64,000 nt of DNA from a virus. A model generated the notes under the pieces. It saw only the letters and a list, made by a program, of their open reading frames with translations, did not search any database and was not told the DNA's origin. Below are positions 29,969-38,372 of this stretch, one piece after another. Position 1 is the first letter of the stretch, and every line of letters starts with the position of its first letter. The stretch lies in the IMG/VR virus record IMGVR_UViG_3300025138_009100, positions 1 through 64,000 of that record. One strand, written 5' to 3'. A program made the translations under genes and the position numbers.

Positions 29969-30735
29969 AATTCAACCTCTATAAATCTTTTAGTCTTTGG
30001 TGGAAACTTTTCTTCAATGCTTTTTAATGTACTTACAATATTAGATATTAGGTTCTCCTTCTTTTTCAAACTGGCATTTGCTATTGCCTTGACTCTTATT
30101 ATAGCGAATCCACGGCTTAAAATTCTACCGCTTTTCTGTAAATCCGCTTTTATTTGTTTCTGTAGCTTCTCCTCTCCCCAGATAGGAAGGAAGTGTGAAG
30201 GTCCATCCACTTCTATTATAGTCTTGAGAGAAGGAATGTAAAGGTCTATTTCTAGTTTTTCATTAGGAATTAAATTCTTATTATGAAAATCTACTGTATA
30301 TCCGTTTGTGCTTAACTTGTCTGCTACAAACTTCTCTAGCTTAGACCCTTCCCTTCCAGCTTTTCTGATGGCATCAGTTGCTAATTTACACATTTTATCT
30401 CTTTGTGCAGCATCCATGTTTTTCCATCTTTCTTTAGCTTGGTCTACACGACCCTGCCGTTCTTCCTTTGTCATTGACTCCCAATGATTTTCCATTCCTT
30501 CACTAATTTTCAGCTTTTCATCCTCTGTTCTTTTTTTTCCCGCAGTAGGATGTTCACATCTTCCGCTCTGTAAAGCATTCTTCTGCGCCTCGCTCTTATT
30601 CTTTAGCTTGTATCCATTCTTAATCAAAGTCCTTCTTACTTTATTTGGATATGTATCCAGAGACTTAGCTATTTCATAAGTGCTTTTACTTTCTTCATTG
30701 TACATCTCTATAATTTGTTTGTCAAGATTGCTCAT
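29965..30735 (-). CDS. Vsr-like (EDxHD-type) homing endonuclease
   Basis: The protein has 256 residues. Residues 1-45 form a helix-turn-helix (STYEIAKSLDTYPNKVRRTLIKNGY), a common DNA-recognition end of free-standing homing endonucleases. A basic helical linker with repeated modules follows (about residues 50-125). The nuclease domain (about 130-235) has LEIDLYIPSLKTIIEVDGPSHF..., with the D, E and DGxxHF positions of the Vsr/EDxHD fold known from I-Bth0305I. The enzyme would cut DNA and spread by repair. It overlaps the genes on both sides (14 bases upstream, 4 bases downstream), so it is neatly embedded beside the putative annealing-protein gene. No intron is evident. All the key residues appear present. 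Confidence 0.75.
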   Translation of the reverse strand: MSNLDKQIIEMYNEESKSTYEIAKSLDTYPNKVRRTLIKNGYKLKNKSEAQKNALQSGRCEHPTAGKKRTEDEKLKISEGMENHWESMTKEERQGRVDQAKERWKNMDAAQRDKMCKLATDAIRKAGREGSKLEKFVADKLSTNGYTVDFHNKNLIPNEKLEIDLYIPSLKTIIEVDGPSHFLPIWGEEKLQKQIKADLQKSGRILSRGFAIIRVKAIANASLKKKENLISNIVSTLKSIEEKFPPKTKRFIEVEL

Positions 30736-31165
30736 CGAAAACCTCTCTTATTTTTTCTAGGTCCATAGATTCTACCAGTTTTGGCTCTTTACCAGTTATT
30801 CTTTTAATGTAGTCATAGTCTTCCTTATTTTTTACAATAAAAGGAAGTGTATTATAGATCTGGATAATTTGCATAATGTTTTTTTCTTGCTGTTTTGTGT
30901 ACAAGAAAACCGCTTTGAATTTATTAATTACATTATGGATTGAAGACGCTGCATTATAGCTTGTTATAATTAAATTACCTGTAAACTGCCATATGTCGGT
31001 AGAATTGAACAGTCCGAATTTAGGGGTTATAGAGTTAAATCCTATATCCTCATAAAATAAGCTTCCATTATCAATATCTTTGCTGTCAATCCATTTATTC
31101 AAGCACTCGTATATTTCCTGAGCGCTAGGGTCGGCTGATGAATTTACATAAAATCCTAAGTTCAT
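30722..31165 (-). CDS. Hypothetical protein (147 residues)
   Basis: I do not recognise this protein. It is soluble-looking, acidic, and of mixed alpha/beta composition with no signal peptide. Its pattern, such as GNLIITSYNAASSIHNVINKFKAVFLYTK followed by a helix, resembles a Rossmann-like sheet in which strands alternate with helices. It starts within a TAATG overlap with the GDP-L-fucose synthase gene, which suggests co-translation and possibly a role in sugar transfer or in glycan control, and it overlaps the homing endonuclease gene by 14 bases. Confidence 0.55.
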   Translation of the reverse strand: MNLGFYVNSSADPSAQEIYECLNKWIDSKDIDNGSLFYEDIGFNSITPKFGLFNSTDIWQFTGNLIITSYNAASSIHNVINKFKAVFLYTKQQEKNIMQIIQIYNTLPFIVKNKEDYDYIKRITGKEPKLVESMDLEKIREVFDEQS

Positions 31166-32103
31166 TATTGTATCTCCCAGTTATTATCGTTCATAAACCA
31201 GTCAATGGTTTGTTTTAGTCCTGTTTTTAAATCTGTTTTCGCTTCAAAGTCTAGCAGTTGTTTAGCCTTTGTCGTGTCTAAACAACGTCGGGGTTGACCG
31301 TCTGGTTTACTGTCATCATACTTGATAAATCCAGTATAACCCATTTGATCGGATATCTCAGTTACTAACTCCTTGATTGTTATTTCTTTTCCTGTACCTA
31401 TGTTTATTGGTTGGAGTCCCGGTTCTGTCTCTATCGCTCTGGCAATCGCCTCTACGCAGTCTGGCGCATATAAAAATTCCCTAGAAGCTTTTCCTGATCC
31501 CCACGCCGTTACCATTTTCTCCCCATTTTTAATAGCATTATAGAATTTAAGAATCAAAGCAGGAATAACATGACTACTAGTTGTGTTAAAGTGATCGTGT
31601 GGTCCGTACATGTTGACCGGAATCAAGTTAGCACCCCTCATGCCATACTGCTCTCCATACGCTTGCAGAAGCCGCACAAGGGTCTTCTTGGCGATCCCGT
31701 ATGGAGCATTGGTTTCTTCTGGGTATCCATCCCACAAGCTTTCCTCTAAGAAAGGGACAGGAGTGTGTTTAGGGTAGGCGCATACCGTTCCAAGTAGAAT
31801 GAATTTAGGGGTCTTCTCTATCCTAGCTCTTTCTATAAGGTTTACTCCCATAATAAGATTTTCATACATAAACTTGCCGGGATTTTCTTTGTTAGCACCA
31901 ATCCCACCCACAGATCCAGCCGCATGTACTATTACATCTGGATTGTGATATTGCATCATCTTTCGGCAGGCATGTTGACACCGAAGATCATAGACGCTAG
32001 AACCCATCACGCTTAATGAGTAGTCTTGATTCATAAATTGACCAAGGTTTTCTTGAATGTTTTTCCCAAGAAACCCCGTACCGCCAGTTATTAATATTCT
32101 CAT
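31165..32103 (-). CDS. fcl: GDP-L-fucose synthase (SDR epimerase/reductase)
   Basis: The protein has 312 residues, the normal length for the family. It begins with a GGTGFLG dinucleotide-binding loop (GxxGxxG) and has HAAGSVGGIGAN, a signature of WcaG/Fcl. The catalytic Ser/Cys region (LLGTVCAYPK) and YxxxK (YGIAKK) are visible. The family converts GDP-4-keto-6-deoxymannose to GDP-L-fucose with NADPH. The preceding enzyme, GDP-mannose 4,6-dehydratase, is not in this window, so the phage may draw the substrate from the host or encode it elsewhere. The gene is first in its operon, 20 bases after a TATAAT box, with AAGGAG before the ATG. Confidence 0.88.
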   Translation of the reverse strand: MRILITGGTGFLGKNIQENLGQFMNQDYSLSVMGSSVYDLRCQHACRKMMQYHNPDVIVHAAGSVGGIGANKENPGKFMYENLIMGVNLIERARIEKTPKFILLGTVCAYPKHTPVPFLEESLWDGYPEETNAPYGIAKKTLVRLLQAYGEQYGMRGANLIPVNMYGPHDHFNTTSSHVIPALILKFYNAIKNGEKMVTAWGSGKASREFLYAPDCVEAIARAIETEPGLQPINIGTGKEITIKELVTEISDQMGYTGFIKYDDSKPDGQPRRCLDTTKAKQLLDFEAKTDLKTGLKQTIDWFMNDNNWEIQ

Positions 32104-32123
32104 GTATAGTTCTCCTTACTCCT

Positions 32124-32153
32124 ATTATAGTTTAGGAAATACATTTTTGTCAA
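32124..32153 (-). promoter_or_regulatory. Sigma70-type promoter of the fcl operon
   Basis: On the minus strand TTGACA (plus 32153-32148) is separated by 18 bases from TATAAT (plus 32129-32124). Both hexamers are perfect. The -10 is followed by AGGAGTAAGGAG before the ATG of fcl. One of three such promoters in the window; each precedes a functional block. Confidence 0.85.
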
Positions 32154-32168
32154 GTAAAATAAATAAAT

Positions 32169-32960
32169 TTACCAATAACATCCACCCTCTACATAATTCT
32201 TCATGGGTGGAATTTCATGAGGTAATGGCCTAATCCAGTCGCCTGTGCCATACCAATCATGGTGTTTAAATCCTTCGTCCCATCTTCTTCCTCTTATTCC
32301 GTAAAGTATTTGGTTGCCACCCCCAAGATGAACACATGGTTTACCTAGTTTTTTTATGTAATCACAAACAATTAAAGAAAATCCACCACAACCCACGGTG
32401 GCGAAATCAAAATCAGTTTTTTCTATCTGCTCAAGCATTTGGTTGAGTTTATCTTCCCAAGGTTTTGGCGGTTTGCCAGTAAGCGCTTCTGAGTAAGGAG
32501 ACTCAACAGTAATCACTTCGCCTATCTCTGCTCCATCCCATATTTTACTGAATTTTTTTGCTTGAGTTTGAACTGTATCTGGAAAAGGAGAGACGCACAA
32601 AACCTTTTTATTTTTTAGATGGTAGTGCCATCCCTCGCGCCCAAAGACAAAAGGTTCTATTCCTTCAAAAGAATGAAATATCTCTCCAGTGTATCCTATA
32701 TTAGATAGTACAGCTTCGTCTTCTTTACACCACTGTAGCACGCAGTCTAGATTTTTTACTGCTTCTAAGTATTCAAAACACCACTTATTAAATGTCTCTA
32801 GTGAATCAACATAGATTCCAGCATTAATAAACAACTGCTGTCCAATTAATGAAGGTTGATTGTTTAAGTGTGTCAGTAAATGTGAAGCTTCTATATTTCC
32901 CATTTTACCAAAAGATTTACTAGTTTTATTTTTTAGGCATTCTATAATTAAGTTATTCAT
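32169..32960 (-). CDS. Glycan-cluster protein, GT-D-like (263 residues)
   Basis: The protein has 263 residues. Around residue 17 it has FGKMGNIEASHLL, similar to the N-terminal loop of GT-D glycosyltransferases. The middle has VSPFPDTVQTQAKKF. The end has TVGCGGFSLIVCDYIKK, HLGGGNQILYGIRGRRWD and VEGGCYW. This combination recurs in proteins of capsule and LPS gene clusters; I do not know a biochemically defined activity. It starts inside the ketoisomerase gene (8-base overlap), so it is translationally coupled, and is the last gene of the large sugar operon. A sugar-transfer role is the best guess. Confidence 0.6.
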   Translation of the reverse strand: MNNLIIECLKNKTSKSFGKMGNIEASHLLTHLNNQPSLIGQQLFINAGIYVDSLETFNKWCFEYLEAVKNLDCVLQWCKEDEAVLSNIGYTGEIFHSFEGIEPFVFGREGWHYHLKNKKVLCVSPFPDTVQTQAKKFSKIWDGAEIGEVITVESPYSEALTGKPPKPWEDKLNQMLEQIEKTDFDFATVGCGGFSLIVCDYIKKLGKPCVHLGGGNQILYGIRGRRWDEGFKHHDWYGTGDWIRPLPHEIPPMKNYVEGGCYW

Positions 32961-33333
32961 TTATAATCCTTAAAAATTGTTGGTAATCTTTTATATAGTC
33001 TTTTTCGTCATATTCCATAGAACATAAAACCAATAAAATATCTTTACCTGTTAAATAAGTTTGTTCTCCCCATACCATGTTTTTCATAAGTAAAGACTGT
33101 CCGGGCTGCATTATTTCTTTTTTTGTTTCTTTCCCGTCGTCTAATGAAACTAAAATTTTTCCACTTACACAAATTAAAAGCTGCTTATCTTTTAAGTGTG
33201 CGTGATTACCTCTAGTTTCTCCTTTTGGAACGTCTGACACAAAGAACATTCTTTGTGCAACTAAATCAATATTTTTATTGATCGCAAAAAGAGTTCCTCC
33301 AGAGCTTTGAAATTTATCTAAATCTTTTAACAC
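32953..33333 (-). CDS. dTDP-4-dehydro-6-deoxyhexose ketoisomerase (WxcM/FdtA/QdtA-like cupin)
   Basis: The protein has 126 residues and starts at GTG. The cupin core carries RGNHAHLKDKQLLICVSG, matching the RGxHAH signature of sugar 3,4-ketoisomerases such as FdtA and QdtA. These convert dTDP-4-keto-6-deoxyglucose to the 3-keto isomer. It lies beside a DegT-family aminotransferase, its usual next enzyme, and RmlB (42107-43006) supplies the first step, so all three steps to a dTDP-3-amino-3,6-dideoxyhexose are present. FdtA and QdtA differ only in stereochemistry and cannot be told apart here. The gene overlaps the aminotransferase by 20 bases. Confidence 0.82.
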   Translation of the reverse strand: MLKDLDKFQSSGGTLFAINKNIDLVAQRMFFVSDVPKGETRGNHAHLKDKQLLICVSGKILVSLDDGKETKKEIMQPGQSLLMKNMVWGEQTYLTGKDILLVLCSMEYDEKDYIKDYQQFLRIINE

Positions 33334-34231
33334 AGGATATTACCCTTTCTACATCTTCTTGAGTAAGTTGTTCGTGGAATGGCAAGCTTACTGTTTGCCT
33401 AGATTCTTTTTCTGAATTTGGTAAAGTTTCTAATATTATCTGTCTATGTGCGTATGCAACTTTTCCATGACAGTGTTCATAATGAATTCCGCATTGAATA
33501 TCATCTTCTTTCATTCTATATAAAAATCTAGTGTTAGATTTAACACGTATTCTATATAGATGCCTACTTGTATTATTATAGCCAAACGCATCATTATATG
33601 CAAGTTTTATTTCATCTAATTTGTTATTTTTTTTATCTAAATTTTTAAGATTTTCATTTGCTACATACGCTTGCACTGATGTCCAGTGCATTTTGTAACC
33701 TGCGAGCCATTGCTTTCTTTTCCAGCTATTTTTATCAAAAGTTGTACCGTTCATGGTCATCATTCTAAAGTCTTCTATTTTCTTCTCATTGTTTGATACT
33801 ATGATGCCTCCGTCACAACCGCTGACAGGTTTTGTTGGATAAAAGCTAAATATCATGAGCGCATCATCATCTTTTAGCTCTGCATACTGATTTTTACTAA
33901 CTTGCTGCGCTGAATCATAAATGTCATCGTGCAAGTGATAGTAGCTCCCAACCCATTCCACGTCGTCGTAAAATTCTATTTTATGACCTGCGTTAACAAT
34001 AGCGTTAGGAACAACGATTGGCATTGTGCTTGGAATTTTTACTATTTGATTTTGATATCTTTTTAGCGCTAATAATATTAAGCTAGAAGCGCTATTTGCT
34101 GTGCAGGCGTATCTTGCGCCAACGTAATTGGCAAAGTTTTGCTCAAATTCTTGTACAATATCACCGTGAAGAAGGTTGCCAAGCTTAGATGTATCTATAT
34201 TGTGATTCGGTATATTAAAAAGTTGAATCAT
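33314..34231 (-). CDS. DegT/DnrJ/EryC1-family sugar aminotransferase
   Basis: The protein has 305 residues, shorter than the usual 360-400. It is a PLP-dependent aminotransferase of the DegT family. The motif SFYPTKPVSGCDGGIIV corresponds to SFxxxKxxxxGEGG, with the internal Lys as the PLP anchor. The upstream VGARYACTANSASSLILLAL resembles the phosphate-binding TxSxTxAL segment. With the ketoisomerase next to it, the substrate is probably dTDP-3-keto-6-deoxyhexose (FdtB/QdtB role). A PseC-type role on a UDP-keto sugar is the alternative, because a PseB-like gene is also in the cluster. Shortening appears to be mainly in the middle and deserves a structural check. Confidence 0.82.
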   Translation of the reverse strand: MIQLFNIPNHNIDTSKLGNLLHGDIVQEFEQNFANYVGARYACTANSASSLILLALKRYQNQIVKIPSTMPIVVPNAIVNAGHKIEFYDDVEWVGSYYHLHDDIYDSAQQVSKNQYAELKDDDALMIFSFYPTKPVSGCDGGIIVSNNEKKIEDFRMMTMNGTTFDKNSWKRKQWLAGYKMHWTSVQAYVANENLKNLDKKNNKLDEIKLAYNDAFGYNNTSRHLYRIRVKSNTRFLYRMKEDDIQCGIHYEHCHGKVAYAHRQIILETLPNSEKESRQTVSLPFHEQLTQEDVERVISCVKRFR

Positions 34232-34829
34232 TTTTTCTTTCTAATAAGAATGTTTTTTTACTGTCTAATCCTTCAAAAGAATTACAAATATGAATCATAT
34301 CAAATCCGCTTTTTTCTATTGCCTTGTGCAGATCTTGTTCTAAGATTACACAATTTGTTGCTATCAGAGATGACTCATATGGAGTATATTTCTCAAGGCG
34401 ACTTTCTTCTCCAACGTCTTGTCTATGTATTATTACATATTTTTTTGAATGATATAATATTTTACTTAATATATCAATCGGATTTTTCATTTCGCTAATA
34501 AAAGCATTAATTAAAATTACATCATAATCACCTAAAAATTTTAAATCGTCTTTAAACATATCAAATTTTACATAATTAAAGTTTGGTCTTTGCGCTAAAG
34601 CAACTTTTTCTATTATGTGAGGAAGGTCTGCGCCAGTATAATCTATATGTTTATAGATGTCACCGAACTCAGCGTTGCCGCATCCCATATCAATTAATTT
34701 TTTTGAGTCTTGTATTTTTTCTACACAGCTATGCAAACTATTAAAATGATCGCTATGCATTATGTGTGGAAAGTTTCTATTGAGTATTAAGTCGCAAATT
34801 TTTTCGTCTTGCCACGCTGTCTTTTCCAT
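34215..34829 (-). CDS. Class I SAM-dependent methyltransferase
   Basis: The protein has 204 residues. It has the SAM-binding motif I KLIDMGCGNAEFG, then YTGADL (motif II acid), and the DVILINAF strand (motif IV), in the order of a Rossmann-fold methyltransferase. The target is unknown, but O- or N-methylation of a sugar fits the surrounding genes. It overlaps the aminotransferase start by 17 bases and is 4 bases from the next gene, so it belongs to the same transcript. No transmembrane segment or signal is seen. Confidence 0.72.
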   Translation of the reverse strand: MEKTAWQDEKICDLILNRNFPHIMHSDHFNSLHSCVEKIQDSKKLIDMGCGNAEFGDIYKHIDYTGADLPHIIEKVALAQRPNFNYVKFDMFKDDLKFLGDYDVILINAFISEMKNPIDILSKILYHSKKYVIIHRQDVGEESRLEKYTPYESSLIATNCVILEQDLHKAIEKSGFDMIHICNSFEGLDSKKTFLLERKNDSTF

Positions 34830-34833
34830 GATT

Positions 34834-35475
34834 TTAGTTCCCGTTTGTTTTTATAAAATGTTCTGGTACAGGTTTTTTAAAGGGTGTAAGCGCTTTTCGT
34901 TTAGCAAAGCAACATATGAGAGAGTCATTAGGTATACTGCTAATAAAGTCTCCAGAGTCTTGTTGAAAGTCTAAATTTGCGCTCCTAAGATATGTATTAT
35001 TTGCGTCAAACTGCCTCCATCCTCCCCCTCTTGGTTTAGTTGCTGTAAATTCTATATTAAATCCATTAACATTGTAAAAATCCTTAAATAGCGATGGACT
35101 TAAAGAGTAAAATCCACGACCAAAAAAACCACAAAGGTTGCTGGTGTGCATCACGCAGCCACTTTCTTTTAGCATAAAAAGTATATTTCTAAAAACAGTA
35201 CACGGATCAAAACAACAGTATAGCGTTCCAGAGTCTATCACCCAGTCATATTTTTTTTCAAGCTGCTTGCTTACAGGTTCGTTTAGATCAATTTTGTAAG
35301 TAGGACTTCCGTTTATATCGAATGTGTCCAAGGTGGCAAACCCCATACTATCTTTAAAAGAGTCTAAGGAATGACCATAAATATGACAATCCCCTAATAT
35401 TGCACAGCTTTCCCCTTCTGGGTTTTGTTGTCTTATTGTCTTCAAAAGATGAAAATCTTCTGGTTCAATAGCCAT
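34834..35475 (-). CDS. SAM methyltransferase-like protein
   Basis: The protein has 213 residues. It has GDCHIYGHSL, then KYDWVIDSGTLYCCFDP, HTSNLCGFFGRGFYSLSP and FYNVNGF. These correspond to the strand order of a class I SAM methyltransferase in which motif I (normally GxGxG) is degenerate, a pattern seen in several polysaccharide-cluster methyltransferases. The SAM motif is weaker than in the gene next door. The two adjacent genes might act on the same sugar. It overlaps the PseB-like gene by 11 bases. Confidence 0.55.
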   Translation of the reverse strand: MAIEPEDFHLLKTIRQQNPEGESCAILGDCHIYGHSLDSFKDSMGFATLDTFDINGSPTYKIDLNEPVSKQLEKKYDWVIDSGTLYCCFDPCTVFRNILFMLKESGCVMHTSNLCGFFGRGFYSLSPSLFKDFYNVNGFNIEFTATKPRGGGWRQFDANNTYLRSANLDFQQDSGDFISSIPNDSLICCFAKRKALTPFKKPVPEHFIKTNGN

Positions 35476-36283
35476 TATAGTGCCTCTCTATTATTTTTTT
35501 AAGTAATTGTATATCCGTTTCTACAACCTTCATCCCTTGTGGCACTTCTTCTGTGATTTTCTCGACAGAAAAAGAATCGTAATCATCCACCTTATCGTAA
35601 TTGTGATATTCCATAAAAGCTTTTGATAACTCATGTAAACTTACTTTATAGCATTTTTCTAACCTTATATATTCGCCTTTAGTCTCTAGGTTGTCTAGAA
35701 TTTTATTGGCTATTTCACAGGTTTCTACAAAGTATCTAGTAGTATCTCTAGCATTAAGTAAAATGGGTTTATTTTCTGACACCGCCTTATTCCACAAATA
35801 AAGAACGCTACCGCTAGAAAAAAGAAAATTTACACCCTGAACCACGGAGTATCCATTTTCAAGCATCAAGCTCTCCATCAGTAGCTTAGTGCAACCGTAA
35901 ACACACGAAGGATTTATAGCCTTATCTGTACTTACGGCTATCATATTTTTTACACCAAGCTTTTTGCAGATGGTAATCAGATTTCTGCTTCCGATAATAT
36001 TAATATCTATCGCCCTTCCGGGGTTATTTTCGCATATTCCTACATGTTTCATTGCCGCTGTATGAATCACATAGTCTATATCATGTTTTTTAAATATGTT
36101 TTCTATTTGATCTGAATTTAAAATATCTTGACAGTACATAGGAACGTTTTGAAATTTATTTTTTAGCGACTGCGATCTTTCTTCTGAGTGTCCAAGGGCT
36201 ATTGGTGAATACCCTCTTCTCAAGCATATCTTGACAAGTTCTGCGCCTAATGTGCCGGTAGCTCCTGTTATAAGTATATTCAT
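35465..36283 (-). CDS. NDP-sugar 4,6-dehydratase/epimerase, FlaA1/PseB/CapD-like
   Basis: The ATG at 36283 gives an ATGA overlap with the deacetylase; an upstream GTG (36292) is less likely. The protein has 272 residues. It begins NILITGATGTLG (NAD loop), then HTAAMKHVGICENNP, INIIGSRNLI and STDKAINPSCVYGCTK. This is the FlaA1/PseB/CapD pattern, with catalytic Asp-Lys and YxxxK. In that family it performs C6 dehydration of UDP-GlcNAc with or without C5 inversion, the first step in pseudaminic acid or N-acetyl-fucosamine formation. It is shorter than typical PseB (about 330). Together with NeuB- and NeuA-like genes it suggests a nonulosonic acid route, though no clear PseH or PseG gene is in the window. 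Confidence 0.75.
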   Translation of the reverse strand: MNILITGATGTLGAELVKICLRRGYSPIALGHSEERSQSLKNKFQNVPMYCQDILNSDQIENIFKKHDIDYVIHTAAMKHVGICENNPGRAIDINIIGSRNLITICKKLGVKNMIAVSTDKAINPSCVYGCTKLLMESLMLENGYSVVQGVNFLFSSGSVLYLWNKAVSENKPILLNARDTTRYFVETCEIANKILDNLETKGEYIRLEKCYKVSLHELSKAFMEYHNYDKVDDYDSFSVEKITEEVPQGMKVVETDIQLLKKIIERHYNGY

Positions 36284-37008
36284 CTGTACCACCCCTTACC
36301 CGCTGGGGAGTCTAAATTATTATGTATATTTTCAAATATTTCAAATCCTTTATCATCCAAAAAATAAAGACTTTCTACACAACTATCCCAAGAGGCGTAT
36401 CCTTCATAATGTTCCTCTAGGTTTATAGATTGATAACATTCTAGCATTTCATTTTTTACATCACAGTCAACCCTAAATTGAATAAAATGTTTTATTGCCT
36501 CATGCTCACAGTCTCCATAGCTGATAACGTGAGTCTTTTCGGATCTTCTCATGTCTATTTGTTTTCCAATCATTTTTATTGAAGGAATAGAAAAGGTTGA
36601 GAAGAAAGCAAACGGAATGTTTTTAACATTACAAAAACTTCCTACATACTGAAATAACTGTGAATGTTGCGCATGTTGGTGTTCATCTCCATAGTAGGAA
36701 TGAGTAACTACTAAATCTAAATCCTCTAGCCCCATTTCAGAAATACCTTCTTCAATAGACTCTGCTAGATTTGTTAGTGCGATGCCTCCGCGATCAGGTA
36801 TGTTTTCCGCCGCTATAAATCTATTTTTAATTCCTGCTATATCTAGCGCATTTTGAAACTCATTGTTTCTTTGTGGATGATGTCTACCAGTAACACATAT
36901 TACATATGGGTCAACTTCATTTCTTTCGCTCAAAAACTTTAACGTACCCCCTATCCAAAGACTTTCATCGTCAGGATGAGCAACTACAAATAGTACTTTA
37001 CTTTTCAT
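36280..37008 (-). CDS. PIG-L/LmbE-type deacetylase
   Basis: The protein has 242 residues. The N-terminal motif VVAHPDDESLWIGG is the AHPDDE zinc-binding signature of PIG-L deacetylases; a second ligand His is in YYGDEHQHAQHSQ. The family removes acetyl groups from N-acetylglucosamine-type sugars or from small thiol conjugates. In this context the likely substrate is an N-acetylated sugar nucleotide or a glycan residue. It lies next to the PseB-like dehydratase and translation of that gene is coupled to its stop by ATGA. Confidence 0.85.
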   Translation of the reverse strand: MKSKVLFVVAHPDDESLWIGGTLKFLSERNEVDPYVICVTGRHHPQRNNEFQNALDIAGIKNRFIAAENIPDRGGIALTNLAESIEEGISEMGLEDLDLVVTHSYYGDEHQHAQHSQLFQYVGSFCNVKNIPFAFFSTFSIPSIKMIGKQIDMRRSEKTHVISYGDCEHEAIKHFIQFRVDCDVKNEMLECYQSINLEEHYEGYASWDSCVESLYFLDDKGFEIFENIHNNLDSPAGKGWYR

Positions 37009-37018
37009 TATCTTTTCC

Positions 37019-38074
37019 TTAAATTAATTGTGATTCAAATATTTCAAACTGATCTCTATCTACCATGTGTCCATTATAAAATCTATTTTTAGCCCAAGGC
37101 AATTCAGTATAATGAGATGGAAGCCTGCTAACCAAGTCGTCTGTATTAATTAATTCGCCATCAAAGACTTGTCCGTGATTATCGTACAGTCTAGTAAAAT
37201 ATTCTTTAACTTTCTTTAGACCATAGTCTTCTCTGTAGTTATCGTATATTGTATCTATATCAAATTCAAACTTGTCATAGTTTTCAACAGCTTTTATTAG
37301 AGCTTCATGAGCTAAGTTGTCGTCGTGCCAATAAACAGAATTTTTTGTATTTAAAAAATCTCTTCCGCTGCCAGATTGATTTCCGTGTATCACCACCGGC
37401 ACTTCAGACAACAAAGATTCTGCTACTACACCCGGACTGCCTTCACACATAGAAAACAGAGTAGAAACTTTAGACGCTTGGTAAAAAAAGGATAACTGTG
37501 TTTTACTGAGACCTTTAAATTCTAAATTCTCATCTAATCGCATTAAAGTAAATAATTGGCGTTCTTCGTTTGTAAACATTTCATAGTAAACATCTTCTAT
37601 GTCCATAAAATGGTCTTGAGGCCAAAGTTTCTCTTCATTTCTTTTTGCGCACACAAGGAGTATTTTGTACTTCTTTCCGCTTTCGTATATCTTTTTTATT
37701 TCCCTAAAAAACAAATCTAGCCTTTTTACATTTCCTGATCTTGAAACATTAATAATATCCCAATACTTTTTAACATCTGGATCTTTTTTGAAAACAGTTG
37801 ACGTAAAATTAGAGCTAACAACCGGAATCTCAAAAGAATGAGGACATCTTACTGCTATATCAGTTACGGAGGGTCTACCCATAAAGAAGTCGGCAAAGCT
37901 TGGGTACAAAGCGCCCAATGAAAGGCCGCCATAATGTATCCCTATAAAATATCCTTTATCTTTTATTTTTTGTATAATGTCTCCATGACTCTCAAAAGCG
38001 CGGTATGCCTCTTGGTGAGAGATAACTATTATGCCTTTTTGCTCAGGCGTTGTTTTTTTAAATATATGAGCCAT
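37019..38074 (-). CDS. GT-B fold glycosyltransferase
   Basis: The protein has 351 residues. The C-terminal half has FYQASKVSTLFSMCEGSPGVVAESLLSEVPVVI, close to the family-4 E(x7)E donor-binding pattern (E-G-SPG-V-AES). The N-terminal half has GIIVISHQEAYRAF..., a Rossmann strand typical of GT-B enzymes. It probably transfers a sugar from an NDP donor to a glycan. The sugar and acceptor cannot be told from sequence. It lies one base after the HAD phosphatase and ten bases before the deacetylase, within the nonulosonate sub-cluster. Confidence 0.72.
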   Translation of the reverse strand: MAHIFKKTTPEQKGIIVISHQEAYRAFESHGDIIQKIKDKGYFIGIHYGGLSLGALYPSFADFFMGRPSVTDIAVRCPHSFEIPVVSSNFTSTVFKKDPDVKKYWDIINVSRSGNVKRLDLFFREIKKIYESGKKYKILLVCAKRNEEKLWPQDHFMDIEDVYYEMFTNEERQLFTLMRLDENLEFKGLSKTQLSFFYQASKVSTLFSMCEGSPGVVAESLLSEVPVVIHGNQSGSGRDFLNTKNSVYWHDDNLAHEALIKAVENYDKFEFDIDTIYDNYREDYGLKKVKEYFTRLYDNHGQVFDGELINTDDLVSRLPSHYTELPWAKNRFYNGHMVDRDQFEIFESQLI

Positions 38075-38075
38075 T

Positions 38076-38372
38076 CTATTCCTTAAAAAATTCTTCCGAG
38101 TTTATATTTTTGTCATCAATAAATAGGTCGTAGTAGGGCTTTCCCATTCTTAATTCAGAGTATTTGCAGTCCCATCGTTCTAATTGCTCTTGCGTGACTT
38201 TAAACCAGTTCATATTTGTAATAGTTCCTCTGGCCGTCCAATAAATTATAGTATTGCCCTGTTCATATAGCTTATTTATTTTTTTAATTCTATCTTCAAT
38301 TGGTTCTGCTAAAGAATACTTTCCATCCGTAAAAGAGCAAATTGTTTCATCTATATCAACAAATATAATCAT
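38076..38372 (-). CDS. Small HAD-type phosphatase
   Basis: This short protein (98 residues) has a complete minimal HAD core: FVDIDETIC (DxDxT), the YWTARG strand (motif II Thr), and GKPYYDLFIDDKN (Lys of motif III plus DD of motif IV). No cap domain is present. Such proteins occur in capsule clusters (BcbF/KdsC-like), where they probably remove phosphate from a sugar-acid phosphate. Directly after NeuB, it could dephosphorylate a nonulosonate 9-phosphate, if NeuB acts on a phosphorylated substrate. It overlaps neuB by ATGA. Confidence 0.82.
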   Translation of the reverse strand: MIIFVDIDETICSFTDGKYSLAEPIEDRIKKINKLYEQGNTIIYWTARGTITNMNWFKVTQEQLERWDCKYSELRMGKPYYDLFIDDKNINSEEFFKE

